From NCBI RefSeq assembly GCF_022213065.1, contig NZ_JAKLJA010000052.1, positions 1 through 41,179 of the forward strand: a stretch of 41,179 nucleotides of DNA, read 5' to 3'. Position numbers and translations under genes: made by a program. The DNA comes from Paraburkholderia tagetis (GTDB lineage: Bacteria > Pseudomonadota > Gammaproteobacteria > Burkholderiales > Burkholderiaceae). Below the pieces are notes generated by a model that saw only the letters and a list, made by a program, of their open reading frames with translations, did no database searches and was not told the origin of the DNA. The first letter of the stretch is position 1. Each line of letters starts with the position of its first letter. Of the stretch, positions 25,789-33,092 are shown piece by piece.

Positions 25789-26137
25789 ACAGCGCCTCGG
25801 GCCGCGCCAGCGGCATCGCAAGCAGGATCATCGCAGGGCGCGCGCCGCGGTTGTGCAGCGCGCGCCGCGCGCCGGGCGCAAGCCGGCACGAGTCGAAGCG
25901 GCGCAATGCGACTTCGCCCTCGACCGTCTGCACGCAGACTTCCCCGTCGAGCACCACGTAATGCTTTTCCACGGGCGATGCGCTCATCGACGTATGCCCG
26001 CCCGGCTCGATCGTCGAGACGCCGAGCCACAGCGATTGCGCGGGCCCGGCCTCATGACCCTGCAGCCGCACGCAGCGCATCAGGAAATGCTCGCTCGGAA
26101 AATACTGCGGCGCGTCGCCGAAGCGGGTCACGTTCAT
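25787..26137 (-). CDS. Small cupin-domain protein
   Basis: The 116-residue protein is a single cupin barrel. WLGVSTIEPGGHTSMSASP and VEKHYVVLDGEVCVQTVEGEV correspond to cupin motif 1, and FDSCRLAPGARRALHNRG to motif 2. H48, E57, H59 and H95 are candidate metal ligands. Small cupins of this sort act as isomerases, dioxygenases or lyases, or only bind a ligand. It is the last gene of the ring-cleavage operon and overlaps the upstream oxidoreductase gene by 4 bp (ATGA), so it is translationally coupled. Its reaction is unknown. Confidence 0.82.
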   Translation of the reverse strand: MNVTRFGDAPQYFPSEHFLMRCVRLQGHEAGPAQSLWLGVSTIEPGGHTSMSASPVEKHYVVLDGEVCVQTVEGEVALRRFDSCRLAPGARRALHNRGARPAMILLAMPLARPEAL

Positions 26138-27111
26138 GGCTTGAGCAGCACGCGCTGCGCCGCGCCGCGATACACGGCCTGATAGGCGCGCGCCGCGTCG
26201 TCGAGCGCGAACACGTGGTCGCCATCGACCGGGAACGGCTTGAGCATGCCGCGCTCGAACGCGGGCAGCAGCGTGTCGAGAATCGCCGCGCCGGCCTGCG
26301 CGTCGAGCGCGAGCGTATCGATCCCGACATAGGTGTGCTGGCCGCGATAGAACGCGAAGATGTCGAATGGCACCGGCCGCTCGATGGTCGAGATGAAAAT
26401 CTGCGTGCCGCGCACCGCCATCGCGTGATTCGCGCGCTCGAAGTACGGGCTGCCGACCGTGTTGTAGACGATGTCCGCGCCGTGCCCGTTGGTCGCGTCG
26501 CGCACGACCTCGTCGAGCCTGGCCGACGACGCATCGATCATCCGCACCTGGCCGTTCGCGTGGCCGAGATACGGCTGGCCGCTGCGCTCGACGCCGATCA
26601 CCGTCGCGCCCGCCATCGTCGCGAGCTGGATGGCCGCTTGCCCGACTTTGCCGTTCGCGCCGAGCACCAGCACCACGTCGCCCGCCTTCGCGCCGCCGGC
26701 GCGCCGCAGCCCCTCGAATGCCGTGATGAACGGCACGCCGACCGCGCCGGCTTCGTCCATCGTCAGATTCGCCGGCTTCTCGCGCACGCTCTGCGCGGGC
26801 ACGACGAGGTAGCGCGCATGCGTGCCGTCGCGCCGGATCCCCAGCTCCCCGCCGCTGCCCCAGACGGCCTTGCCGACGAGCGCCGCCGGCCCGTCGACCA
26901 CGCGTCCCGCGTAGTCGCGGCCCGGCGTGCGCGGCCACACCGCGTGCGGCATGAAGCCGAGCACGGCCTTCACGTCGCTCGGGTTGACCGCCGCGCTCGC
27001 GATTTCCACCAGACACTCCGCCGCGCCGAACGCGGGCACGGACTGGGTTTCGAACTGCAAGGCCAGGGCGTCGATATCCCGGCTTTTTTCCAGAACGCGA
27101 ACGCTCTTCAT
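26134..27111 (-). CDS. Zinc-independent quinone-oxidoreductase-like MDR enzyme
   Basis: The 325-residue protein belongs to the medium-chain dehydrogenase/reductase superfamily: a GroES-like N-domain (VEIASAAVNPSDVKAVLG, PGRDYAGRVV) and a Rossmann domain with LGANGKVGQAAIQLA (150-164). The cysteines that bind structural and catalytic zinc in alcohol dehydrogenases are absent, so quinone or C=C (enoyl) reduction with NADPH is expected. In this operon it could reduce the unsaturated product of ring cleavage, for example maleylacetate to 3-oxoadipate, a role usually filled by an iron-dependent reductase. That role is inference. It is coupled to the cupin gene and lies 55 nt after BKACE. Confidence 0.85.
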   Translation of the reverse strand: MKSVRVLEKSRDIDALALQFETQSVPAFGAAECLVEIASAAVNPSDVKAVLGFMPHAVWPRTPGRDYAGRVVDGPAALVGKAVWGSGGELGIRRDGTHARYLVVPAQSVREKPANLTMDEAGAVGVPFITAFEGLRRAGGAKAGDVVLVLGANGKVGQAAIQLATMAGATVIGVERSGQPYLGHANGQVRMIDASSARLDEVVRDATNGHGADIVYNTVGSPYFERANHAMAVRGTQIFISTIERPVPFDIFAFYRGQHTYVGIDTLALDAQAGAAILDTLLPAFERGMLKPFPVDGDHVFALDDAARAYQAVYRGAAQRVLLKP

Positions 27112-27166
27112 CGTGTTTTCTCTCCTGCTGATGGGTGCAACGATTGACGAAATGGCTGACGCAACT

Positions 27167-28045
27167 TCACGCGAGCCCGAGCAGCTCGCGCGCCTCGCGG
27201 CTGGTGACCACCTCGCCGCCGAGCATCGTCACGATGTCTTTCGCGCGCGCGACCAGCGCCGCATTGCTCTCGGCCAGCACGCCCTTCTCCAGATACAGGT
27301 TGTCCTCGAAGCCGACCCGCACATGGCCGCCCGCCAGCCACGCCTGGGCGACCATCGGAAACTCGAAGCGGCCGATCCCGAACGCGGACCAGATCGCCCC
27401 GGGCGGCAGCAGGCCGCGCGCATAGAGCAGCGTCTCGGGCGAGGCCGCGAAGCCGTACTTCACGCCCGCCACGAAGGTCCAGAGTCCGGGGCCTTCGAGC
27501 ACGCCCGAGGCCATGAGGTCACGTGCGAGGTGGATGTCGCCGGAATCGAAGATCTCGAGTTCGGGCTTCACGCCCGCCTCGCGAATCACGTGCGCCATGC
27601 GCGCGACGGTCTTCGGCGTGTTGATGACGACTTCCGCGCCCGAGTTCATCGTGTTCAGGTCGAGGCTGCACACGTCCGGCTTCAGCTCGAGAATGTGCTC
27701 CACGCGCTTTTCGGGCGGCAGCAGCGTCGTGCCGGGTGCGGCGATCTTCGGATCGTCGTCGCTCGGGACGAAACGGCCGCCGGGGCCGGTCGTCAGGTTG
27801 ATGATCAGCGCTTGATCCACGGCGCGAATGCGCTCGATCACCTCGCGGTACAGGCTCACGTCCATCGACGGACGCCCGGTCCGCGGATCGCGCACGTGGA
27901 TGTGCACGGCGGCCGCGCCGGCCTGCGCGGCCTCGAGCGAGGCGGTCGCAATCTGCTCGGGCGTGACCGGCAGGCGCGGGTGCTGGTCCGGACGTGTGAT
28001 GTTGCCGGTGACCGCGCAGGTGATCAGTGTCTTGCGTGCGTGCAT
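27167..28045 (-). CDS. BKACE family (DUF849) beta-keto acid cleavage enzyme
   Basis: The 292-residue protein has the TIM-barrel pattern of BKACE, whose founder is 3-keto-5-aminohexanoate cleavage enzyme. VHIHVRDP gives zinc ligands H48 and H50, and VGFEDN gives E247. LIINLTTGPGG and VCSLDLNTMN are also typical. The family condenses a beta-keto acid with acetyl-CoA to give acetoacetate and a new CoA ester. The start at 28045 has GAGAGGAAA upstream. Downstream of an intradiol dioxygenase, a beta-ketoadipate-like substrate yielding succinyl-CoA would make chemical sense, in place of a CoA-transferase and thiolase. That substrate is inferred. Confidence 0.9.
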   Translation of the reverse strand: MHARKTLITCAVTGNITRPDQHPRLPVTPEQIATASLEAAQAGAAAVHIHVRDPRTGRPSMDVSLYREVIERIRAVDQALIINLTTGPGGRFVPSDDDPKIAAPGTTLLPPEKRVEHILELKPDVCSLDLNTMNSGAEVVINTPKTVARMAHVIREAGVKPELEIFDSGDIHLARDLMASGVLEGPGLWTFVAGVKYGFAASPETLLYARGLLPPGAIWSAFGIGRFEFPMVAQAWLAGGHVRVGFEDNLYLEKGVLAESNAALVARAKDIVTMLGGEVVTSREARELLGLA

Positions 28046-28056
28046 GGGGTTTCCTC

Positions 28057-28806
28057 TCAATTCAACCTTCTGCCGCCGTCGACGACGATCGTCACGCCGG
28101 TGCTGAACCTGAGTTGCGTCGCGCAGGCCTCGATTGCCGCCGCGACGTCGTCGGGCGCGCCGATCCGGCCGAGCGGCGTGGTGGCCGCGGCCTTCGCGTT
28201 GAAATCGTCGCTGCGCCCCGGCACGAAGCCGGTATCGACCACGCCCGGCGCCACATTGAGCACGCGGATGCGCGGTGCAAGCGCACGGCCGAGCGCGCTC
28301 GCCATCACGTCGAGGCCCGCCTTCGCCGCGCAGTACGCGATGTTGCTGCCAACGCCCGTCGTCGCCGAAATCGACGACACATTGACCACGAGGCCGTCGC
28401 CGGACGCGTCGAGCAGCGTGCGAAATGCACGGATCGCCGCGAACTGGCCGCGCCAGTTCACCTTCATGATGTCGTCGATCAGGTCGTCGGTCAGCGCGTC
28501 GAGGTCGGCGTGCCGGACCGGCTTCGTGAAACCCGCGGCATTCACGAGGATGTCCGCGCGCCCCTCGCGCTCGCGCACGCTCTCTGCAAGCGCGTTGAGC
28601 GCGGCGCTGTCCGTGATCGACGCGACGGCGCCGCGATGCCCACCGCCTGGCAGCGCCTCGGCCACGCGCCGCGCCTTGTCTTCGTCCTGCTGGGCGACCA
28701 CGACCACGCGCGCGCCGGCTCGCGCGAGGCGCGCCGCTGTGGCGGCCCCGATGCCCCCGGTGCCGCCCAACACGACGGCTACTTTTCCCTGCAACTGGCT
28801 GGACAC
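28057..28806 (-). CDS. Short-chain dehydrogenase/reductase (SDR), GTG start
   Basis: The 249-residue classical SDR has GGTGGIG (14-20) for NAD(P) binding, NAAG (89-92), and the catalytic S145, Y158 and K162 (YCAAK). It ends in the usual VVDGGRRLN. It interconverts an alcohol and a ketone in the cytosol. No ATG is available; the GTG at 28806 is chosen because AGGAG stands 7 bases upstream, and a GTG two codons earlier is too close to it. The dioxygenase stop is 14 nt upstream. Oxidation of a ring hydroxyl before aromatisation, or reduction of a ring-cleavage product, are both possible roles. Confidence 0.88.
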   Translation of the reverse strand: MSSQLQGKVAVVLGGTGGIGAATAARLARAGARVVVVAQQDEDKARRVAEALPGGGHRGAVASITDSAALNALAESVREREGRADILVNAAGFTKPVRHADLDALTDDLIDDIMKVNWRGQFAAIRAFRTLLDASGDGLVVNVSSISATTGVGSNIAYCAAKAGLDVMASALGRALAPRIRVLNVAPGVVDTGFVPGRSDDFNAKAAATTPLGRIGAPDDVAAAIEACATQLRFSTGVTIVVDGGRRLN

Positions 28807-28820
28807 GGTCACACTCCTCG

Positions 28821-29735
28821 TCACTGGATGGGCGGCGTCGGGTACGTCGGCGTCCCCTCGGCCAGGATGAAATCGAAGTCGAGCGTGTAGTAGGCCTCGC
28901 GGTGATCGCCGTGCGGGCCGGTGCCGGCCTCGTGATGCTCGAACGTGCCGACGAGGCGGCGGTTCACGCCGAACACGACGTCGCTGTCCAGATGCTCGGA
29001 ATCGTCGGCGAACACTTGCGAGACGAGCGTTGCATGACCTTCGGCGAAGATCGCGAAATGCAGGTGCGCGGGCCGATACGGATGACGCTGCTGCGCCGCG
29101 AGCATCGCCCCCACGGGGCCGTCCGTCGGCACCGGATAGCCGGCGGGGCGCACGCTGCGGAACGTGAACATGCCGTCCGCGCCCGTGCGGAAGCGGCCGC
29201 GCAAGTTGTGCTCGGGCTGGCTTGCGTCCTGATTTTCGTAGAGACCCACCGGCGACGCCTGCCAGACGTCCACCGTGGCGTCCTGCACGGGCCGGCCGCT
29301 CGTGTCGAGCACGCGGGCGTGGACGAACAGCGCCGCGCCAGGCGAGCCCTCGCAAGCGATGCACCGGCCGTTCTCGTACTCCGGCGAGCCGCCGCGATAG
29401 AACGGCCCCAGCAAGGCGCCCGGCGTGCGTCCGCTCTCGTCTGCGTTGTTCAGCAAGGCGACCAGCGTCGAGAACCCCAGCACGTCGGCGAGCAGCACGA
29501 CTTCGTTGTGCCGCTCGTTGCACGCCTGGCCGACCGCGCGCACGAACGCGAGCCCCTGTTCGAATTCCGCGTCGGTCAGGCGCACCTGCTGCAGGAACGC
29601 ATGGCCGTGCTCCACCAGTGCGTCCAGGATTTCCTTGAGACGCGGGTCCCGCGTGCCCGACATTGCGGCCTTCACGATCGACGTAACCGAGGCCACGTCG
29701 TTGATGATGCCGCCAGGCTGATCCGAATTTGCCAT
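28821..29735 (-). CDS. Intradiol ring-cleavage dioxygenase, hydroxyquinol/catechol 1,2-dioxygenase type
   Basis: The 304-residue protein has an N-terminal helical linker domain (about 1-105) and a catalytic beta-sandwich. The four Fe(III) ligands are in place: Y166 (GLYENQD), Y200 (PAGYPVP), H224 and H226 (HPYRPAHLHF). LLGPFYRGGSPEYENG is closest to hydroxyquinol 1,2-dioxygenases among the intradiol enzymes. It would open the ring between two hydroxyls; with hydroxyquinol the product is maleylacetate. The start has AAGGAG 6 bases upstream. It is the first gene of the operon, and a LacI-type palindrome sits directly before its ribosome-binding site. Confidence 0.9.
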   Translation of the reverse strand: MANSDQPGGIINDVASVTSIVKAAMSGTRDPRLKEILDALVEHGHAFLQQVRLTDAEFEQGLAFVRAVGQACNERHNEVVLLADVLGFSTLVALLNNADESGRTPGALLGPFYRGGSPEYENGRCIACEGSPGAALFVHARVLDTSGRPVQDATVDVWQASPVGLYENQDASQPEHNLRGRFRTGADGMFTFRSVRPAGYPVPTDGPVGAMLAAQQRHPYRPAHLHFAIFAEGHATLVSQVFADDSEHLDSDVVFGVNRRLVGTFEHHEAGTGPHGDHREAYYTLDFDFILAEGTPTYPTPPIQ

Positions 29736-29746
29736 GATGCTCCTTA

Positions 29747-29762
29747 ATGCAATCGTTTGCAT
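29747..29762. promoter_or_regulatory. LacI-type operator ATGCAATCGTTTGCAT (site D)
   Basis: The palindrome is centred on CG and lies next to the ribosome-binding site of the dioxygenase gene, just downstream of the candidate promoter at 29774-29802. A bound repressor here would block the operon. It matches sites A and B almost base for base. Confidence 0.8.
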
Positions 29763-29773
29763 AACATGTCGCC

Positions 29774-29802
29774 AATATACACGCCATCTCTGGCCCAATG
29801 AA
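29774..29802 (-). promoter_or_regulatory. Candidate promoter of the dioxygenase operon
   Basis: On the minus strand TTCATT (29802-29797) and TATATT (29779-29774) are 17 bases apart. The -10 matches consensus at five of six positions, the -35 at three. The predicted transcription start is near 29767, so operator D would cover about +5 to +20. Confidence 0.45.
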
Positions 29803-29858
29803 TAGCTCGTTAACCCTGAAAATTGGCGCTTAATTTTCCTGTTCGGGTAGGTCTTTAT

Positions 29859-29874
29859 AAGCAAACGTATGCAG
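29859..29874. promoter_or_regulatory. LacI-type operator AAGCAAACGTATGCAG (site E)
   Basis: The core GCAAACGTATGC is the same as in site B and is centred on CG. It lies 112 bp from the centre of site D, between the dioxygenase operon and the divergent FAD dehydrogenase gene, and could serve either unit. Confidence 0.65.
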
Positions 29875-30023
29875 TACCATATCCAGGCCCGCTCTCCCCA
29901 TCCGGGTGGACTGCAGATTGATGTAAAACGCCGAAATCTGGAAGATCGCACAAACCGTACGCCCTAACGTCTCCATTACGCCCGACTCGATCAGGCAGAT
30001 ATCAACGATCAGGAGACGTCCCC

Positions 30024-31709
30024 GTGAACACCGGCACACATGAAACTTCTTCCTCACTCGACGCCCACCAGCCAGCCGAACCGTTCGACATGATTGTCGT
30101 GGGTGCCGGCGCTGCCGGTCTGGCCTGCGCGCTCTTTGCCGCCTGGCAGGACAACAGGGTCCTGTTGCTCGAAAAGGCGCCGGAAGTCGGGGGCACAGCG
30201 CGCAAGGCGGCTTTCTGGTACTGGGTGCCCAACAATCGCCCACTGCGCGAGATGGGCATCGAAGACCGGAAAGAAGATTGCCTTCGCTACATGGCCCGCC
30301 TGTCGCGTCCGGAGGCCTACAGCCCCAACCTGCCCCGTTTCGGCATGACGCAATGGGAGTACGACATGTGCGAGGCGATCTACGACAACGCGAGCGTTGC
30401 CGCGGAACTGCTCGCGCAGAAAGGCGCCCTCGAATACCGCCACTGCCCCGATGTCGCCGATTACTGGGCGGAATTGCCAGAAGACAAGGCGCCGCGCGGA
30501 CGCGTACTGCTGCCGAAAGGCGCGTGCGAGTCGATGTCCGATGGCGGCGCCGTGGCCGTCCAGTCGATGCTGGAGGCGGCGCGCAAGGCGGGCGTGGTGG
30601 TGCGGACCAGCGCCCGCGTGCAGCGCCTGCTGACCGACGAAACGGGCACCGTGACCGGCGTTCAGGCGCAACTTGGCGAATCCGGCTCAGCGGTATTCAA
30701 CGCGCGCAAGGCCGTCATATTCTGCTCGGGTGGCTTTACGCACAACAAAACGATGCGCAAGAACTTTCTCAGCGCGCCCGTATTTGGCGGCTGTGCCGCC
30801 CGTTCCAACGAAGGCGATTTCGTGCGCATCGGCACGGCCGCCGGCGCCGAACTGCGCAACATGAACTATGCCTGGATGTGCCCCATCGTCCTCGAAAAAG
30901 CCCTGCGCGAAGATCCCGGCCTGATCGGCACGTTTTCGGCCTCTGGTGATTCGATGATCTACGTGAACCAGCATGGCCAGCGCGTGACGAACGAGAAGCT
31001 GGCCTACAACGAAGCCGCGCAAGCGTTCTTCAGCTGGGACCCGGCCAGCTCGTCGTACCCGAATCTGGTCCTTGCCGCCATCTGGGACGCACGCAGCCAG
31101 CAACATAGCGCGAGCACGGAATACGGGCGCTTCATCGTACCGGAGGGGTCGGACGATGCCCATGTGATCAAAGGCGAGACCCTCGCGGAACTCGCGCGCA
31201 ACATTCGAGCACGCGTGGCCGAACTCGCGCCGCAGATCGGCAATCTGCACTTCGGCGAAGACTTCGAAGCGAACCTGGCCGCGACGGTCGAGCGCTTCAA
31301 CGGGTTCGCGCGCAGTGGCCGGGACCTCGACTATTATCGAGGCGAGCGGCCGGTCGAAGTGCTGTTCAATGGCCCCGCTGCAACCGCGCCTGTCGCGCCG
31401 AACCCAACGATGTACCCGATCAGCGACACTGGGCCCTACTATGCGACGTTGCTCACCGGCGGCAATCTCGATACCAAGGGCGGCCCGGTGACGAACCGTC
31501 ATGGGCAGGTGCTCGATCACGAGGGCGCGCCCATTGCCCATCTGTACGGGGTGGGCAATTGTGTCGCGTCGCCATCGGCTCGTGCGTATTGGGCGGGCGG
31601 CGCAACGCTCGGGCCTATTCTCGCATTTGCCTACCTTGCTGCGCACAGCGCCCATAACGAAGCCCCCGCTTGCGTTGCTACGCGTCGATCGACATTCGAC
31701 GCGCTTTAA
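30024..31709 (+). CDS. FAD-dependent dehydrogenase, fumarate reductase / 3-ketosteroid dehydrogenase family, GTG start
   Basis: The 561-residue flavoprotein opens with an FAD dinucleotide-binding fold (FDMIVVGAGAAGLACALFA, GAGAAG at 27-32, acidic E50). The second FAD segment is near the end (HLYGVGNCVASPSARAYWAGGATLGP). A capping domain lies between, as in fumarate reductase, 3-ketosteroid delta-1-dehydrogenase and cyclohexenone-type desaturases. TGPYYATLLTGGNLDTKGGPV is typical of this group. The family introduces or removes a C=C bond next to a carbonyl. The GTG start is set by AGGAGA 8 bases upstream. It is divergent from the dioxygenase operon and precedes an NTF2-like gene, which fits ring desaturation towards an aromatic. 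Confidence 0.9.
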   Translation: MNTGTHETSSSLDAHQPAEPFDMIVVGAGAAGLACALFAAWQDNRVLLLEKAPEVGGTARKAAFWYWVPNNRPLREMGIEDRKEDCLRYMARLSRPEAYSPNLPRFGMTQWEYDMCEAIYDNASVAAELLAQKGALEYRHCPDVADYWAELPEDKAPRGRVLLPKGACESMSDGGAVAVQSMLEAARKAGVVVRTSARVQRLLTDETGTVTGVQAQLGESGSAVFNARKAVIFCSGGFTHNKTMRKNFLSAPVFGGCAARSNEGDFVRIGTAAGAELRNMNYAWMCPIVLEKALREDPGLIGTFSASGDSMIYVNQHGQRVTNEKLAYNEAAQAFFSWDPASSSYPNLVLAAIWDARSQQHSASTEYGRFIVPEGSDDAHVIKGETLAELARNIRARVAELAPQIGNLHFGEDFEANLAATVERFNGFARSGRDLDYYRGERPVEVLFNGPAATAPVAPNPTMYPISDTGPYYATLLTGGNLDTKGGPVTNRHGQVLDHEGAPIAHLYGVGNCVASPSARAYWAGGATLGPILAFAYLAAHSAHNEAPACVATRRSTFDAL

Positions 31710-31742
31710 GCCTCACATTATCGTCATCACATGGAGGAAATC

Positions 31743-32207
31743 ATGGCACTGACCATGCAAACAATGACCGACGAGCAAAGGAAATCCGTCGCCATCGAAT
31801 ATCTGAAGGCGTTCGACAATGGCGGCGTGACGTCGACGGGCGGCAGCATCCTCGACCTGTTCGCTGAGGATGCCCAGGTATTTTTCCCTAAATGGGGCGT
31901 GGCCAACGGCAAGGAACAGATCGGCAAACTTTTCGGCGACGTCGGCGGCACGCTGAAGTCGATCGTGCATCACTACGCGCACTTCAACTGGATCTTCTCC
32001 AGTGGCGACGTGATTGTGTGCGAAGGCACGAGTCACGGCGAGCATCGGGACGGTCCATGGCGTGCCGGCGTTCCCGCATGGGGCGCCGGTAACTGGTGCG
32101 ACGTGTTCGAGATTCGGGACTGGAAAATCCAGCGCGTCTACATCTATCTCGACCCCGATTACGCGGGCAAGGACACGGCTCGTTATCCGTGGTTGAGCGC
32201 AAAGTGA
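31743..32207 (+). CDS. NTF2/SnoaL-like protein
   Basis: The 154-residue protein has the cone-shaped NTF2-like fold pattern: an N-terminal helix (EQRKSVAIEYLKAFDNG), a LDLFAEDAQVFFPKWGVANG strand-turn, and C-terminal strands ending IQRVYIYLDPDYAG. The family includes ketosteroid isomerase, scytalone dehydratase and limonene-epoxide hydrolase. H78, H83 and several acidic residues line the probable cavity. The start at 31743 is chosen for GGAGGAA directly upstream; an in-frame ATG 12 bases earlier overlaps that site. It follows the FAD dehydrogenase by 33 nt. An isomerase or dehydratase partner of that enzyme is likely but not shown. Confidence 0.82.
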   Translation: MALTMQTMTDEQRKSVAIEYLKAFDNGGVTSTGGSILDLFAEDAQVFFPKWGVANGKEQIGKLFGDVGGTLKSIVHHYAHFNWIFSSGDVIVCEGTSHGEHRDGPWRAGVPAWGAGNWCDVFEIRDWKIQRVYIYLDPDYAGKDTARYPWLSAK

Positions 32208-32220
32208 CGCCGACGGCTCA

Positions 32221-33045
32221 TCACTTTTGACCGGCTCTCGCATGGCGCGGTGTCATGCCGCGCCGCTGCGAGAACAGCGTGGTCATGTGCTGCTGGGAGG
32301 CAAACCCGCAGGCGGCTGCCACGTCGCACAGGGGCATGTCGCTTTCGCGTAGCAGTTGCATCGCCGCGTCGAGACGCCGCTCGACCACGAGCCGATACAA
32401 GGACTGCCCTGTCCTCGCCTTCACTGCATCGAACACCGAGCGCAGCGGCAAGCCAAGCTCGTTTGCGAGGTCGGCGCAGGTGATCGTGGAATCGATATGG
32501 TCACGAATGTAGGCTTCGAGTTGCTCGAACCCTGCGTCGGTGAGCCTGGGCGGCCGGCGGGGTGCGGTGCGGCTCAGGGCCTGCACCATTTCGACATGGA
32601 CGAGCGTGGAGAGGCACTGCATTTCCCACGGGTCGGGGTGCGTGCCGCCCATCAAGCGCGTGCGTGCGTAACCAATCAGATGCCTGAGCCCTTCCCCGCC
32701 AATGTTTTCCCGATTGTGGCTCGCAGCGCGTTCGATCGCCTGGGCATAGCTGAACGCGACGAAACCCTCGGTGACGTTCGTCGCGTCTACCCGCAAGTGG
32801 CTGCCGCGAGGATGGAATGACGCCGTTTCCGGCGCGAAGGTCAGTGGCCTCGCGGGCTCGTCGTCATACTGCGTTTGCGTGACGATGCGCCCGAAAACAA
32901 GACAGATCGTGTCGGAGTCCGCCGTGTAATCGAGCGTGTAGGGTTTCGCGCCCGATCGCCAGTATGCGAGCCCCGGCGACCCGGATGGCGGCACGCCAAA
33001 TTGCTCCATGCCGCGCCAGTTCTCCGCAATCGTCGGCTCTCCCAT
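32221..33045 (-). CDS. AraC-family transcriptional regulator
   Basis: The 274-residue protein has a sensor domain (about 1-165, WRSGAKPYTLDYTADSDTICLVFGR) and a C-terminal AraC DNA-binding domain (about 170-272). The latter has TCADLANELGLPLRSVFDAVK and CDVAAACGFASQQHMTTLF. The start at 33045 follows CAGGAGAC. It is convergent with the NTF2-like gene (13 bp apart) and lies 47 nt after the porin gene on the same strand. It may control the FAD dehydrogenase-NTF2 unit, the porin, or both. Confidence 0.9.
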   Translation of the reverse strand: MGEPTIAENWRGMEQFGVPPSGSPGLAYWRSGAKPYTLDYTADSDTICLVFGRIVTQTQYDDEPARPLTFAPETASFHPRGSHLRVDATNVTEGFVAFSYAQAIERAASHNRENIGGEGLRHLIGYARTRLMGGTHPDPWEMQCLSTLVHVEMVQALSRTAPRRPPRLTDAGFEQLEAYIRDHIDSTITCADLANELGLPLRSVFDAVKARTGQSLYRLVVERRLDAAMQLLRESDMPLCDVAAACGFASQQHMTTLFSQRRGMTPRHARAGQK

Positions 33046-33092
33046 CGGTGTCTCCTGCAAAGGCTGCGGGCGCGCCCTGAGCGTCGGCACAA

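Noticed and set aside
26927..28870. Long plus-strand open frame of about 647 codons opposite the BKACE, SDR and MDR genes
   Set aside because: It is antisense to three well-supported genes with catalytic motifs in place, is Arg-rich, and has no family pattern. Long antisense frames are common in high-GC DNA.
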